A DNA stretch of 64,000 bases, from assembly GCF_035943795.1 (NCBI RefSeq), contig NZ_DASZBY010000114.1:1-64000 (forward strand), given 5' to 3'. The translations under genes were made by a program, and so were the position numbers. Origin of the DNA: Aliidongia sp035943795 (GTDB taxonomy: Bacteria; Pseudomonadota; Alphaproteobacteria; ATCC43930; CGMCC-115725). This document shows positions 1 to 7,829 of the stretch, piece by piece. How positions within the stretch are numbered: the stretch's first letter is position 1; each line of letters opens with the position of its first letter. The notes beneath the pieces are model-generated. The model was not told where the DNA came from and did no database searches. It saw only the letters and a list, made by a program, of their open reading frames with translations.

Positions 1-150
1 TATTCCGTCAGCGGCCCCTACGATATGATCGCGGTGGTCGAGGCGAGTTCGGTCGAGCAGATGGATTTTCTGATCGACGAGATCGGTGCGCTCGACGGCA
101 TCGAGCGAACGGTCTCCTCGATCATCCTTTCGACCAAGTTCGACCGATAA
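1..150 (+). CDS. Lrp/AsnC ligand-binding domain protein, C-terminal part
   Basis: The window opens inside this gene; 49 residues are visible before the TAA stop. The segment begins GPYDMIAVVEA and ends SIILSTKFDR. That is the last strand-helix-strand of the RAM (Lrp/AsnC) effector-binding domain, which pairs as a dimer and senses amino acids. The N-terminus is outside the window, so I cannot tell whether it is a full HTH regulator or a stand-alone domain of about 80 residues. The stop lies 17 bases before cysK, on the same strand, so the two may be co-transcribed and the regulator may respond to amino-acid status. The domain call is good; the exact role is unknown. Confidence 0.7.
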   Translation, partial: YSVSGPYDMIAVVEASSVEQMDFLIDEIGALDGIERTVSSIILSTKFDR

Positions 151-167
151 CGCAGGTACGCGCCTTC

Positions 168-1169
168 ATGACCATCCGGAACGGCTTCATCGATTCGATC
201 GGCAACACGCCGCTCATCCGCCTCGCCCGCGCGTCGGCCGCGACCGGCTGCGAGATCCTGGGCAAGGCGGAATTCCTCAACCCCGGCGGCTCGGTCAAGG
301 ATCGCGCGGCGTTGGCGATCATCGAGGACGCGGTCGCCTCGGGCCGCCTCCAGCCGGGCGGCACGATCGTCGAGGGCACGGCCGGCAACACCGGTATCGG
401 CCTGGCGCTCGTCGGCAATGCGCTGGGATATCGCACCGTGATCGTGATGCCCGAGACCCAGAGCCAGGAGAAGAAGGATTTCCTGCGCCTGGTCGGCGCC
501 GACCTGCGCCTGGTGCCGGCGGCGCCCTACAAGGATCCCGGCAACTATGTCCGGGTCTCGGAACGGCTCGCGGCCGAACTGGCGGAAACATCCGAAAGGG
601 GGACCATCTGGGCCAACCAGTTCGACAATGTGGCGAACCGCGAGGGCCACCGGCGCACGACCGGTGTCGAGATCTGGCAGCAGACCGCCGGCCGGATCGA
701 CGGCTTCGTCTGCTCGGCCGGCACCGGCGGCACCATCGCCGGCGTGGCAATGGCGCTGAAGGAGCGCAACCCCGCCATCCGCGTGATGCTGGCCGATCCC
801 ATGGGTTCGGCCTTCTACAACCACTATACCAGGGGCGAGCTGGTCGCCGAAGGCAGCTCTATCACCGAGGGCATCGGCAACAGCCGGATCACCGCCAATC
901 TGGCCGGCGCGCCGATCGACGGGGCGCTCCGCGTGACCGACGACGAGGCGCTGCCGGTCGTGTTCGAACTGGTCGAGCACGAGGGGCTGGTGCTGGGCGG
1001 ATCGAGCGGCATCAACGTCGCCGGCGCCATCAAACTGGCACGCGAGCTAGGGCCGGGCCACACCATCGTCACCATCCTGTGCGACGGCGGCGCCCGCTAC
1101 CAGTCGAAGCTGTTCAATCCGGGGTTCCTGCGTGAAAAGCACCTGCCGGTGCCGCACTGGATGGCATGA
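168..1169 (+). CDS. cysK: Cysteine synthase A (O-acetylserine sulfhydrylase)
   Basis: 333 aa, the usual size for a fold-type II PLP enzyme that makes L-cysteine from O-acetylserine and sulfide in the cytoplasm. The PLP lysine is K44 in GGSVKDRA. The substrate loop EGTAGNTG and the phosphate-binding loop SAGTGGT are present, and the C-terminal serine motif GGSSGIN follows. The ATG start sits 17 bases after the Lrp/AsnC gene. The 3' end overlaps the convergent TetR gene by 56 bases. A cystathionine beta-synthase-like role is possible on family grounds, but the length lacks the extra domains expected for it. Confidence 0.9.
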   Translation: MTIRNGFIDSIGNTPLIRLARASAATGCEILGKAEFLNPGGSVKDRAALAIIEDAVASGRLQPGGTIVEGTAGNTGIGLALVGNALGYRTVIVMPETQSQEKKDFLRLVGADLRLVPAAPYKDPGNYVRVSERLAAELAETSERGTIWANQFDNVANREGHRRTTGVEIWQQTAGRIDGFVCSAGTGGTIAGVAMALKERNPAIRVMLADPMGSAFYNHYTRGELVAEGSSITEGIGNSRITANLAGAPIDGALRVTDDEALPVVFELVEHEGLVLGGSSGINVAGAIKLARELGPGHTIVTILCDGGARYQSKLFNPGFLREKHLPVPHWMA

Positions 1170-1731
1170 CATTCCACTGCCGATACAGCGCTGCCGCGGC
1201 CGCATTCGCACTGACGAACAGCGCTTCGGCGATGATCTCCGGCCGGCAGGAATGCTGAGCCGTCAGCCAATGTTCGACCAGGGTCAGCTGGCCTGCCGCC
1301 AGATACAGCGCGGCCAGCGCATCGGGGATCAGGGCGGAGGCGGATGATTTCCGGCCGACGTCCCGCAAGCGGGCTTCGATCAACTCGGCCAGGCTGCGGG
1401 TCAGGATCGGTCTGGTCGGCCCGGTCAGCAAGGTTCGGCTGACCCGTTGATTCTCGCGGAAATGCGCGATGGTGCCGACCAGCGCCGCCGGCATTTCCGG
1501 CGCGCCGACCAGGGCGGCCAGCGTCCGGAACGGACCGGCGATGCTCTCGGCCAGCAGATCGTCCTTGCCGTCGTAGTGATCGTAGAAGGTCGAGCGGCCG
1601 ACGTTGGCACGGGCGACGATGTCGCCGACGCCCAGGCTGTCATAGGCCTGTTCGAGCACGAGTTCGCGGAAGGCGGTCAGCAGCGCCTGGCGGGTCCGCT
1701 CGGTCCGCCGGTCGGGTTTCTCGGGCGTCAT
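1114..1731 (-). CDS. TetR/AcrR family transcriptional regulator
   Basis: 205 aa from the ATG at 1731, chosen because GGAAAGG lies upstream at a usable distance; an in-frame ATG at 1755 has no obvious ribosome site. The N-terminus holds a TetR HTH: TRQALLTAFRELVLEQ, then VGDIVARANVGRSTFYDHY. The helical C-terminal half would bind an unknown ligand. It is divergent from a small membrane protein gene (start 1861), and a perfect 7-2-7 palindrome lies between them at 1767-1782. It therefore probably represses itself and the neighbour. The C-terminal coding region runs 56 bases into convergent cysK. Confidence 0.85.
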   Translation of the reverse strand: MTPEKPDRRTERTRQALLTAFRELVLEQAYDSLGVGDIVARANVGRSTFYDHYDGKDDLLAESIAGPFRTLAALVGAPEMPAALVGTIAHFRENQRVSRTLLTGPTRPILTRSLAELIEARLRDVGRKSSASALIPDALAALYLAAGQLTLVEHWLTAQHSCRPEIIAEALFVSANAAAAALYRQWNVMPSSAAPAGAFHAGTPD

Positions 1732-1766
1732 GGGCGGGCTGCCTTTCCCGGACATCGGGCGGAATT

Positions 1767-1782
1767 CGTCCGGAACCGGACG
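1767..1782. promoter_or_regulatory. Putative TetR operator
   Basis: CGTCCGG-AA-CCGGACG, a perfect inverted repeat with 7-base arms, sits in the 129-base gap between the divergent TetR and membrane-protein starts (1731 and 1861). TetR proteins commonly bind such sites at their own divergent promoters. The assignment rests on position and symmetry only. Confidence 0.4.
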
Positions 1783-1860
1783 TCCGGGCCGCCGGCTCCG
1801 CCAATCTTTCGGGATCCTTTGATAGAAGCGCGGCTCCAGTGAGGCAACGAGGAGTTTCGC

Positions 1861-2556
1861 ATGTACCCGGAAACCATGGCCCTTCCTTTCCTCGCGCGGC
1901 CGGCCGCGATCGCGCTCCTGGCCTGTACGATCCTGTCGGTGGCGGCCGTCGCCGTGCATCCGACCGTCGCCGACGGTAGCGCGTCGCAGATCCTGATCGA
2001 CATGGTGCGGGCCCGGGGCGCCGACGAGCATGTCCATGGCGCCGTCATCCTGCTGATGGCGGGCCATCTGTTCGGCTTCCTCGGCTTTGCCGCACGTGTC
2101 GGCCTGCATCGGCCGTCGGTGCTGCTCGGGCTGATCGCCTATGGCATCGGCGTCCTCGGCATGATCGGCGCCGCGCTCAACGACGGCTTCATCACGCCGG
2201 CGCTCGCGGCCGCCTTCGTCGGCTCCCCGGAAAAGGCCGAACTCGGCATGGCCGTACTGACCTACGGCTGGGTCGCGATCCAGTATCTGGCAAAGCTGGG
2301 CTTCGTCGGCATGTCGATCGGCATGCTCGGCGCCTCGCTGCCGCTGCTGCGGGCGCGGGGCTTCGCCCGGCTCGTCGCCGGCACCGGGTTCGTGTCGGGC
2401 GTGCTGCCGGTCGCGTTCCTGGTCCTGGCCAAGGCCGACCTGGCGCCGCCGCTGCTGGTCGCGATCCTGGCAGTGCAATCGCTCTGGGCCCTCGCCGCGG
2501 CAACGTGGCTGGTCCTCGGCACCACCACCCCGGTCGGCCGTTCCCAACTGGCCTGA
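1861..2556 (+). CDS. Small integral membrane protein next to a TetR regulator
   Basis: 231 aa, with about six to seven hydrophobic segments. The first is at roughly residues 10-35, and others surround HGAVILLMAGHLFGF, PSVLLGLIAYGIGVL and AKLGFVGMSIGML. No enzymatic motif is visible and I do not recognise the family. GAGGAG precedes the ATG. Divergence from the TetR gene suggests TetR-controlled expression, as for many exporters and stress membrane proteins, but no substrate can be proposed. The gene ends 15 bases before the hairpin at 2571-2612. Confidence 0.7.
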   Translation: MYPETMALPFLARPAAIALLACTILSVAAVAVHPTVADGSASQILIDMVRARGADEHVHGAVILLMAGHLFGFLGFAARVGLHRPSVLLGLIAYGIGVLGMIGAALNDGFITPALAAAFVGSPEKAELGMAVLTYGWVAIQYLAKLGFVGMSIGMLGASLPLLRARGFARLVAGTGFVSGVLPVAFLVLAKADLAPPLLVAILAVQSLWALAAATWLVLGTTTPVGRSQLA

Positions 2557-2570
2557 CGCGGAGCCAGGAC

Positions 2571-2612
2571 GAGACGAAGGCCCGGCCGATCACCCGGCCG
2601 GGCCTTCGTTTC
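2571..2612. terminator. Bidirectional hairpin terminator
   Basis: An 18-base-pair stem (2571-2588 with 2595-2612, one G-U pair) with the 6-base loop ATCACC. The core is CGAAGGCCCGGCCG and its exact complement. It lies between the converging ends of the membrane-protein gene (ends 2556) and the FYDLN gene (ends 2634), so it probably stops transcription from both sides. The following T-tract is weak on both strands. Confidence 0.75.
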
Positions 2613-2633
2613 GTCTACGCGAGGTGGAGGAGC

Positions 2634-2996
2634 TTAGCGCTCTTCCTCTTCATCGACGTTCTCGATCACTTCAGCCAGATCGTCTTCGTCCTCGCCCAGT
2701 TCGGACGCGTCCTCGATCAGATCCTCGTCTTCCTCTTCGTCGGCGTCGGCGACGACGGCCTCATCGCCTTCGGCGACTTCGACATCCTCGACCTCTGGAT
2801 CGACCGCGACGCCCGGCGCCACTTCGGCGTCCTTCTCGACGATGCTCGACGGGCGCGACCGGCGCGTCTTCAGGAACGCCTCCGGATCGAACTCCGTATG
2901 GCACTTCGGGCAGACGATCGGCTCGCGGTTCAGATCGTAGAACTTTGCACTGCAGGACTGGCAGATGCGCTTGGTGCCCCATTCGGGATTTGCCAC
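2634..2996 (-). CDS. FYDLN-acid domain protein (TIGR02300 family)
   Basis: 120 aa. The first 40 residues form a zinc-ribbon-like unit: GTKRICQSC, then the name-giving AKFYDLN, then VCPKC. After residue 60 the protein is almost entirely Asp/Glu (EGDEAVVADADEEEDED and beyond), an intrinsically acidic tail. The family is typical of alphaproteobacteria, usually sits beside aroA-cmk-rpsA as here, and has no established function. It is divergent from the aroA-like gene, with 228 bases between starts. The zinc ribbon and acidic tail suggest a nucleic-acid-associated or RNA-polymerase-associated role, but that is inference. Confidence 0.85.
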   Translation of the reverse strand: MANPEWGTKRICQSCSAKFYDLNREPIVCPKCHTEFDPEAFLKTRRSRPSSIVEKDAEVAPGVAVDPEVEDVEVAEGDEAVVADADEEEDEDLIEDASELGEDEDDLAEVIENVDEEEER

Positions 2997-3224
2997 CGGG
3001 AAACTCCGTCTCTACATGCAGCGGGATCGATGGGCGCCGGTCGCAATGACCGGAACCGAACGTTCCCGTTTCGAATATGGTCGGCGGCAATTGCCATGAT
3101 CGTCGCCACCTGTCAAAAGCAAAATCCTTGCGCGGGACGCAATTCGCGTGCGCGGGACTCGATTTCCGCCGTAGGGTCGCCCCCGTTCACCGCCCGATGT
3201 CCTCTCCGGGAGCCCCGCCGTTTC

Positions 3225-4550
3225 ATGTCGCCGTCGACCCCGCTCATCGCCCGCCCCGGGAGAATGCTCGCAGGGACCATCCCGGTTCCGGGTGATCGCG
3301 TCCTGTCGCAGTGCGCGCTGATCCTGGGCGCGCTGGCAGTCGGCCGGACCAGCATCAGGGGATTGCCCGATGATACCGATTTCCGGCAGCTGGCGGCGGC
3401 CCTCCGCGCGCTCGGCGCCGCCGTCACGCGCCATGATGACGGGCTGTGGACGGTCGATGGCGTCGGTGTCGGCGGATTGCTGGAACCGTCGGAAATACTC
3501 GACCTGGGGGATTCTGGCACGGCCCTCCATCTGCTGATGGGACTGATCGCGAGCCACCCGCTGACCACCATCTTCACCGGCACCGCAGCCCTCAACCGGC
3601 GGCCGTTGGCGCGGCTCCTCCATCCGCTGGAGCGGATGGGTGCGCAATTCGTCGGCCGCTACGGCGGTCACCTGCCGCTCGCCGTCGTCGGCGCCGCGGT
3701 GCCGATGCCGATCGAGCACGTGCTGCCCGGCACCGGCGACCCGATCAAGCCGGCGATCCTGCTGGCCGGGCTGAACACGCCAGGTCTGACCAGCGTGGTC
3801 GAGCCCCGGCCGGCGGACGACGGATTGGATCGCCTGCTGCGCCGCTTCGGTGCCCGGATCGAGGTCGAACCGCTGGCCGACGGCGCGTGCCGGACCCGCA
3901 TCGAGGGGCAGCCGGAACTCGTGCCGGCGACGCTCGACCTGCCGGGCGATCCCCTCGCGGCCGCATTCCCGATCGTCGCCGCCCTCACGACCGGAGGCTC
4001 GGACGTAACGCTGTCCCATGTCGGGCTCGACCCGGCCCGGTCCGGCCTCCTGACGATCTTGCGGGAAATGGGCGCCGGGATCGACGTGCTGGAGACGCGC
4101 GACGACAGCGACGGTCCGGCCGGTACGCTTCGGGTCCGGGGCAGCCGCCTCACCGGCGTGACCGTTCCCGGCGAACGGGCTGCCGATTTGCTCGATTACT
4201 ACCCGATCCTGGCGATCGCCGCCGCCCATGCCACGGGTCCGACGGTGCTGCCCGGATGGGGCGACGGTGATCGGCTCGCCCGCTTCGCCCGGGCGCTCGC
4301 GATATGCGGCGTCGATGCTTCGGTCGAGGGCGGCGCGCTCATTCTTCAAGGCGCCGGTGGCCCGGCGACGGGCGGCGCCCGCCTTCCGACCGACCTCGAC
4401 CCCGATGCGGCCCTGGCGCTGCTTGTGCTCGGCCTCGGGGCCCGGGCGCCGATCGAGATCGCGGACGGTGCCGCGATCGAAACCTGTTTTCCCGGGTTCG
4501 CCGGACGGATGCGCGAGCTGGGTGCCGATTTGACGATGGGAGTGGTTTGA
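3225..4550 (+). CDS. EPSP-synthase-like protein with degenerate active site
   Basis: 441 aa from the ATG at 3225. It occupies the conserved aroA position and aligns over its full length with class II alphaproteobacterial EPSP synthase (3-phosphoshikimate 1-carboxyvinyltransferase). The scaffold is intact: LILGALAVGRT, LHLLMGL, LLAGLNTPG, AAAFPIVAAL, PILAIAAA, FPGF. The catalytic positions are not. PGDKSISHR is PGDRVLSQC (residues 22-30), GNSGT is GDSGT (95-99), and the Ser-Ala-Gln-Val-Lys stretch before LLAGLN is TGDPIK. The LRVKESDR loop is shortened to WGDGDR (345-350), DHR is DPD (392-394), and TSFP is ETCFP. The ORF is open and overlaps cmk by one base, so it looks selected rather than decayed. 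It is probably a non-EPSPS pseudoenzyme; another aroA should exist elsewhere. Confidence 0.8.
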   Translation: MSPSTPLIARPGRMLAGTIPVPGDRVLSQCALILGALAVGRTSIRGLPDDTDFRQLAAALRALGAAVTRHDDGLWTVDGVGVGGLLEPSEILDLGDSGTALHLLMGLIASHPLTTIFTGTAALNRRPLARLLHPLERMGAQFVGRYGGHLPLAVVGAAVPMPIEHVLPGTGDPIKPAILLAGLNTPGLTSVVEPRPADDGLDRLLRRFGARIEVEPLADGACRTRIEGQPELVPATLDLPGDPLAAAFPIVAALTTGGSDVTLSHVGLDPARSGLLTILREMGAGIDVLETRDDSDGPAGTLRVRGSRLTGVTVPGERAADLLDYYPILAIAAAHATGPTVLPGWGDGDRLARFARALAICGVDASVEGGALILQGAGGPATGGARLPTDLDPDAALALLVLGLGARAPIEIADGAAIETCFPGFAGRMRELGADLTMGVV

Positions 4551-5215
4551 TGGGTGCGTTCATCATTGCGGTCGATGGACCCGCCGCGGCCGGCAAGGGC
4601 ACGCTGGCCCGGCGCCTGGCGACGGAGCTGCATCTGGCGCATCTCGATACCGGTGCGCTCTACCGGGCGACCGCGCGCGACGTGCTGGCGGCCGGGCTCG
4701 ATCCCGCCGATGCGGCGGGTGCCGCCGAGCTTGCGGGCAAGCTCGACCCGGCGAGCCTCGCCGATCCGGGCCTGCGCGGCGAAGAGATCGGCCGGGTCGC
4801 GTCGATCGTCTCGGTCCATCCGGCGGTGCGCACGGCGCTGCTCGATTACCAGCGCAATTTCGCCTACCACCCGCCGAACGAGGCCAAGGGCGCCGTGCTC
4901 GACGGGCGCGACATCGGCACCGTGATCTGCCCCGAGGCGACGGTGAAGCTGTTCGTCACCGCGTCGCTCGAGGCACGCGCCGGACGGCGCCTGCGCGAAC
5001 TCGAGACGTCGGGCGCGCCGGCCGATGCCGCGGCCGTGCTGGCGGACCTCCAAGCGCGCGACGAACGGGACAGCAAACGCTCGGCGGCGCCCCTGAAGGT
5101 GGCGACCGATGCGGTCCTCTTGGACACGAGCGGCCTCGATGCCGACGAGGCGTTCGGCGCCGCCATGTCGATCGTGCGGGCGCGCACCCGGTCCTTCGGC
5201 AGCTCGCAAGCCTGA
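4550..5215 (+). CDS. cmk: Cytidylate kinase
   Basis: 221 aa. It phosphorylates CMP and dCMP with ATP in pyrimidine nucleotide salvage. The P-loop is GPAAAGKGT near residues 10-18. The CMP-binding segments LDTGALYRATA and LDGRDIGTV follow, then RDERDSKRSAAPLK of the LID/CMP-binding region, where Cmk normally has the same RDxxDxxR pattern. The ATG overlaps the TGA of the aroA-like gene (TGATG), so the two are translationally coupled. The alphaproteobacterial order aroA-cmk-rpsA is preserved. Confidence 0.95.
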   Translation: MGAFIIAVDGPAAAGKGTLARRLATELHLAHLDTGALYRATARDVLAAGLDPADAAGAAELAGKLDPASLADPGLRGEEIGRVASIVSVHPAVRTALLDYQRNFAYHPPNEAKGAVLDGRDIGTVICPEATVKLFVTASLEARAGRRLRELETSGAPADAAAVLADLQARDERDSKRSAAPLKVATDAVLLDTSGLDADEAFGAAMSIVRARTRSFGSSQA

Positions 5216-5296
5216 ACTGCGCCGCGCCCGCACGCGGAGTCGGTTGCTTCGGCGCCCGGGCGAGAGTATAGAGTCCGCCGCTTTGAGTGTGGTTCG

Positions 5297-5346
5297 AGGG
5301 AGCTTGGTCCGGCCCGGCGTTACGCGGGGCAGGGCGAAGGCTCCCT
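5297..5346 (+). other. Structured RNA leader candidate upstream of rpsA
   Basis: The 291-base gap between cmk and rpsA contains a nested stem-loop. The outer arms AGGGAGC (5297-5303) and GCTCCCT (5340-5346) enclose an inner stem of GCCC and GCG around the loop TTA, closed by CGC and GGGC, with one G-G mismatch. A further small hairpin AAGAC/GTCTT lies at 5404-5415. S1 genes are often autoregulated through their leader. This could be such a leader or a processed small RNA; no match to a named RNA family can be made from sequence alone. Confidence 0.35.
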
Positions 5347-5506
5347 TTCGTCTTGGGTCCGGGGCTCGTCCTCGGCCGGGACCGATCCCCTCGGCCTCGT
5401 TTTAAGACGGGTCTTCACCGCCGCGCCCGATCCAGTCGGCGGTAGACCGGTTCGCCTCGATCCCCGGCGCAATCGGTCTTAAAATCGCTCGGGATCAGGA
5501 GAGCCG

Positions 5507-7225
5507 ATGGCTTCTGCAACCACTCACGCCGAGACTTACGAGAAGGAGAGCTTTGCGGCGCTCCTCGATGCCTCGCTCGGTACTTCGTCCAGCCTCGAAG
5601 GCACGGTCATCAAGGGCCATGTCATCGGGATCGAGAACGACATGGTTCTCATCGACGTCGGGCTGAAGTCCGAAGGTCGGGTGCCGCTCAAGGAATTCGC
5701 GACCGCCGGCAAGCCGGCCGAGCTCGCCGTCGGCGATCTCGTCGAGGTCTATCTCGAGCGCATGGAAGACAAGCACGGCGAAGCGCAGCTCAGCCGTGAG
5801 AAGGCCCGTCGCGAAGAGGCCTGGACGCTCCTGGAAAAGAGCTTCACCGCCAACGAGCGCGTGACCGGCGTCATCTTCGGTCGCGTCAAGGGCGGCTTCA
5901 CGGTCGACTTGAACGGCGCCGTGGCATTCCTTCCGGGCAGCCAGGTCGATATCCGCCCCGTGCGCGACATCACCCCGCTGATCGGCACGCCGCAGCCGTT
6001 CCAGATCCTGAAGATGGACCGTTCGCGCGGCAACATCGTCGTCTCGCGTCGCGCCGTGCTCGAAGAGAGCCGGGCCGAAGCGCGTTCGGAGCTGGTGGCC
6101 AACCTCAAGGAAGGCCAGATCCTCAACGGTGTGGTCAAGAACATCACCGACTATGGTGCGTTCGTCGACCTCGGCGGCGTGGACGGCCTGCTGCATGTCA
6201 CCGACATCGCCTGGCGCCGCATCAACCACCCGTCGGAAGCCTTGCACATCGGCCAGTCGGTCAAGGTGCAGGTCATCCGCTTCAACCCCGAGACGCAGCG
6301 CATCTCGCTCGGCATGAAGCAGCTCGAGGCGGATCCGTGGGAGGGCGTCGAGCTCAAGTACCCGTCGGGCGCCCGCTACAAGGGTCGCGTCACCAACATC
6401 ACCGACTACGGCGCGTTCGTCGAGCTGGAGCCGGGCGTCGAGGGTCTCGTTCACGTCTCGGAAATGTCCTGGACCAAGAAGAACGTGCACCCCGGCAAGA
6501 TCGTTTCGACTTCCCAGGAAGTCGAGGTCATGGTGCTGGACGTCGATCCGCAGAAGCGCCGGATCAGCCTGGGCCTCAAGCAGACGCTCGCCAATCCGTG
6601 GGACAGCTTCATCGAGCAGTTCCCGGTCGGCACGGAGCTCGAGGGCGAGGTCAAGAACATCACCGAGTTCGGTCTGTTCGTCGGTCTGCCGGGCGACATC
6701 GACGGCATGGTCCATCTTTCCGATCTCGACTGGGCGCGCCCGGGCGAGGAAGTCGTCGCCGACTTCAAGAAGGGTGACCTGGTCAAGGTCAAGGTTCTCG
6801 ATGTCGACGTCGAGAAGGAGCGCATCTCGCTCGGCGTCAAGCAGCTCTCGGACGATCCGTACGAAGAGAGCATGTCGAAGCTGAAGAAGGGCGACGTCGT
6901 GACCTGCACGGTGACCATCGTCACCGAGAACGGTCTCGAAGTGACCACCGCCGACGGCATGCCGGGCTTCATCCGCAAGGCCGAGCTGTCGCGTGAGCGC
7001 AGCGAGCAGCGTCCGGACCGTTTCGCCGTCGGCGAAAAGGTCGATGCGAAGGTGACGGCGATCGACCGCGCGACCCGCAAGGTCACGCTCTCGATCAAGT
7101 CCCGCGAAGTCGAGGAAGACAAGAAGGCGATGGCCGAGTTCGGTTCGTCCGACTCGGGCGCCAGCCTGGGCGACATCCTCGGCGCCGCGTTCAACCGCGC
7201 CAAGTCGGAGAAGGAGAGCTCGTAA
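5507..7225 (+). CDS. rpsA: 30S ribosomal protein S1
   Basis: 572 aa, the normal size for proteobacterial S1, which brings mRNA to the 30S subunit and melts its structure. Repeated S1/OB-fold domains are visible, each with a version of GVVKNITDYGAFVDLGG ... GLLHVTDIAW ... ISLGMKQL (about residues 30-100, 115-180, 200-270, 285-360, 370-445, 460-530). AGGAGAG precedes the ATG. The lysine-rich end is typical of alphaproteobacteria. A strong terminator follows at 7266-7300. Confidence 0.97.
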   Translation: MASATTHAETYEKESFAALLDASLGTSSSLEGTVIKGHVIGIENDMVLIDVGLKSEGRVPLKEFATAGKPAELAVGDLVEVYLERMEDKHGEAQLSREKARREEAWTLLEKSFTANERVTGVIFGRVKGGFTVDLNGAVAFLPGSQVDIRPVRDITPLIGTPQPFQILKMDRSRGNIVVSRRAVLEESRAEARSELVANLKEGQILNGVVKNITDYGAFVDLGGVDGLLHVTDIAWRRINHPSEALHIGQSVKVQVIRFNPETQRISLGMKQLEADPWEGVELKYPSGARYKGRVTNITDYGAFVELEPGVEGLVHVSEMSWTKKNVHPGKIVSTSQEVEVMVLDVDPQKRRISLGLKQTLANPWDSFIEQFPVGTELEGEVKNITEFGLFVGLPGDIDGMVHLSDLDWARPGEEVVADFKKGDLVKVKVLDVDVEKERISLGVKQLSDDPYEESMSKLKKGDVVTCTVTIVTENGLEVTTADGMPGFIRKAELSRERSEQRPDRFAVGEKVDAKVTAIDRATRKVTLSIKSREVEEDKKAMAEFGSSDSGASLGDILGAAFNRAKSEKESS

Positions 7226-7265
7226 GAGCTTCGATCTTCCGACCTGCGGATTTCGCAGGAAAAAA

Positions 7266-7300
7266 GGGAACGGGTGGCTTCGGCCGCCCGTTTTCTTTTC
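7266..7300 (+). terminator. rpsA rho-independent terminator
   Basis: The stem AACGGGTGGC (7269-7278) pairs with GCCGCCCGTT (7283-7292) through one G-U pair. It is closed by a TTCG tetraloop and followed by TTTCTTTT. It is the clearest intrinsic terminator in the window and ends the cmk-rpsA transcript. Confidence 0.9.
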
Positions 7301-7334
7301 GCGCTCAGTCCTTCGGCGCCGATCGGCCGGAAAA

Positions 7335-7356
7335 AACCCTTTAAGCTAAAAGGGTT
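7335..7356. promoter_or_regulatory. Inverted repeat upstream of ihfB
   Basis: AACCCTTT (7335-7342) and AAAGGGTT (7349-7356) form perfect 8-base arms around AAGCTA. A -35-like TTGACC (7358-7363) starts two bases later. The site lies about 85 bases before the ihfB start and could be an operator or an AT-rich upstream element. No T-tract follows it, so a terminator is unlikely. Confidence 0.4.
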
Positions 7357-7439
7357 ATTGACCTCGGGCGAGCGATTTGGCAGGCTTGAGCCAACATATT
7401 ACGAGGGTAAAACCGAGTTTCCCGGGAAAGGTCGGACCT

Positions 7440-7727
7440 ATGACCAAGTCTGAGCTCATCCTGCGCCTTGCCGAGACCAACCCGCATCTCTACCAGCGCG
7501 ATGTCGAACGCATCGTGACGACGATCTTCGGCGAGATCGCAGACGCCCTGGCCCGCGGCGACCGGGTCGAGCTGCGCGGTTTCGGTGCCTTTTCGGTGAA
7601 ACGCCGCGACGCGCGCGTCGGCCGCAACCCGCGCACCGGCGACAGCGTCCGCGTCGACGAGAAATTCGTTCCCTATTTCAAGACCGGCAAGCAGTTGCGC
7701 GATCGGCTCAACGCCGACGACGAATGA
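7440..7727 (+). CDS. ihfB: Integration host factor subunit beta
   Basis: 95 aa from the ATG in TATGACCAAG; the ORF extends upstream, but IHF-beta proteins start with M(T)KSEL as here. IHF-beta pairs with IHF-alpha to bend DNA sharply. HU/IHF signatures are present: LIxRLAE at the N-terminus, then GDRVELRGFGAFSVKRR and the arm motif GRNPRTG, with the DNA-intercalating proline position kept. rpsA-ihfB-lapA is the common proteobacterial order. It is separated from rpsA by a terminator and probably has its own promoter. Confidence 0.95.
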   Translation: MTKSELILRLAETNPHLYQRDVERIVTTIFGEIADALARGDRVELRGFGAFSVKRRDARVGRNPRTGDSVRVDEKFVPYFKTGKQLRDRLNADDE

Positions 7728-7829
7728 TCCCCGGCCGGCGCCGCCTGCGGCCGGGCGCTGGCTTCCGCTGTTGAACGATCCGCGTGTCTCGCCCATTCTG
7801 GCGGGACTGGCGCGGTCGAAGAAGGGCGG

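Noticed and set aside
1114..2547. 477-aa minus-strand reading frame covering the membrane-protein gene
   Set aside because: Only its last 205 codons look like a protein (TetR). The first part is Gln/Arg/Asp-rich antisense of the membrane-protein gene.
2505..3224. N-terminal extension of the aroA-like frame
   Set aside because: The extension is the antisense of the FYDLN gene and its acidic tail. EPSP-synthase similarity starts right after the ATG at 3225.
3225..4550. Frameshift or sequencing error as the cause of the odd aroA
   Set aside because: Similarity stays in one frame from end to end and the changes are point substitutions plus one short in-frame deletion, so errors cannot explain them.
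5371..5403. Intrinsic terminator or attenuator before rpsA ending in TTTT
   Set aside because: The repeated CCTCGGCC motifs are direct, not inverted, and the only stem is GGGA/TCCC; too weak to call.
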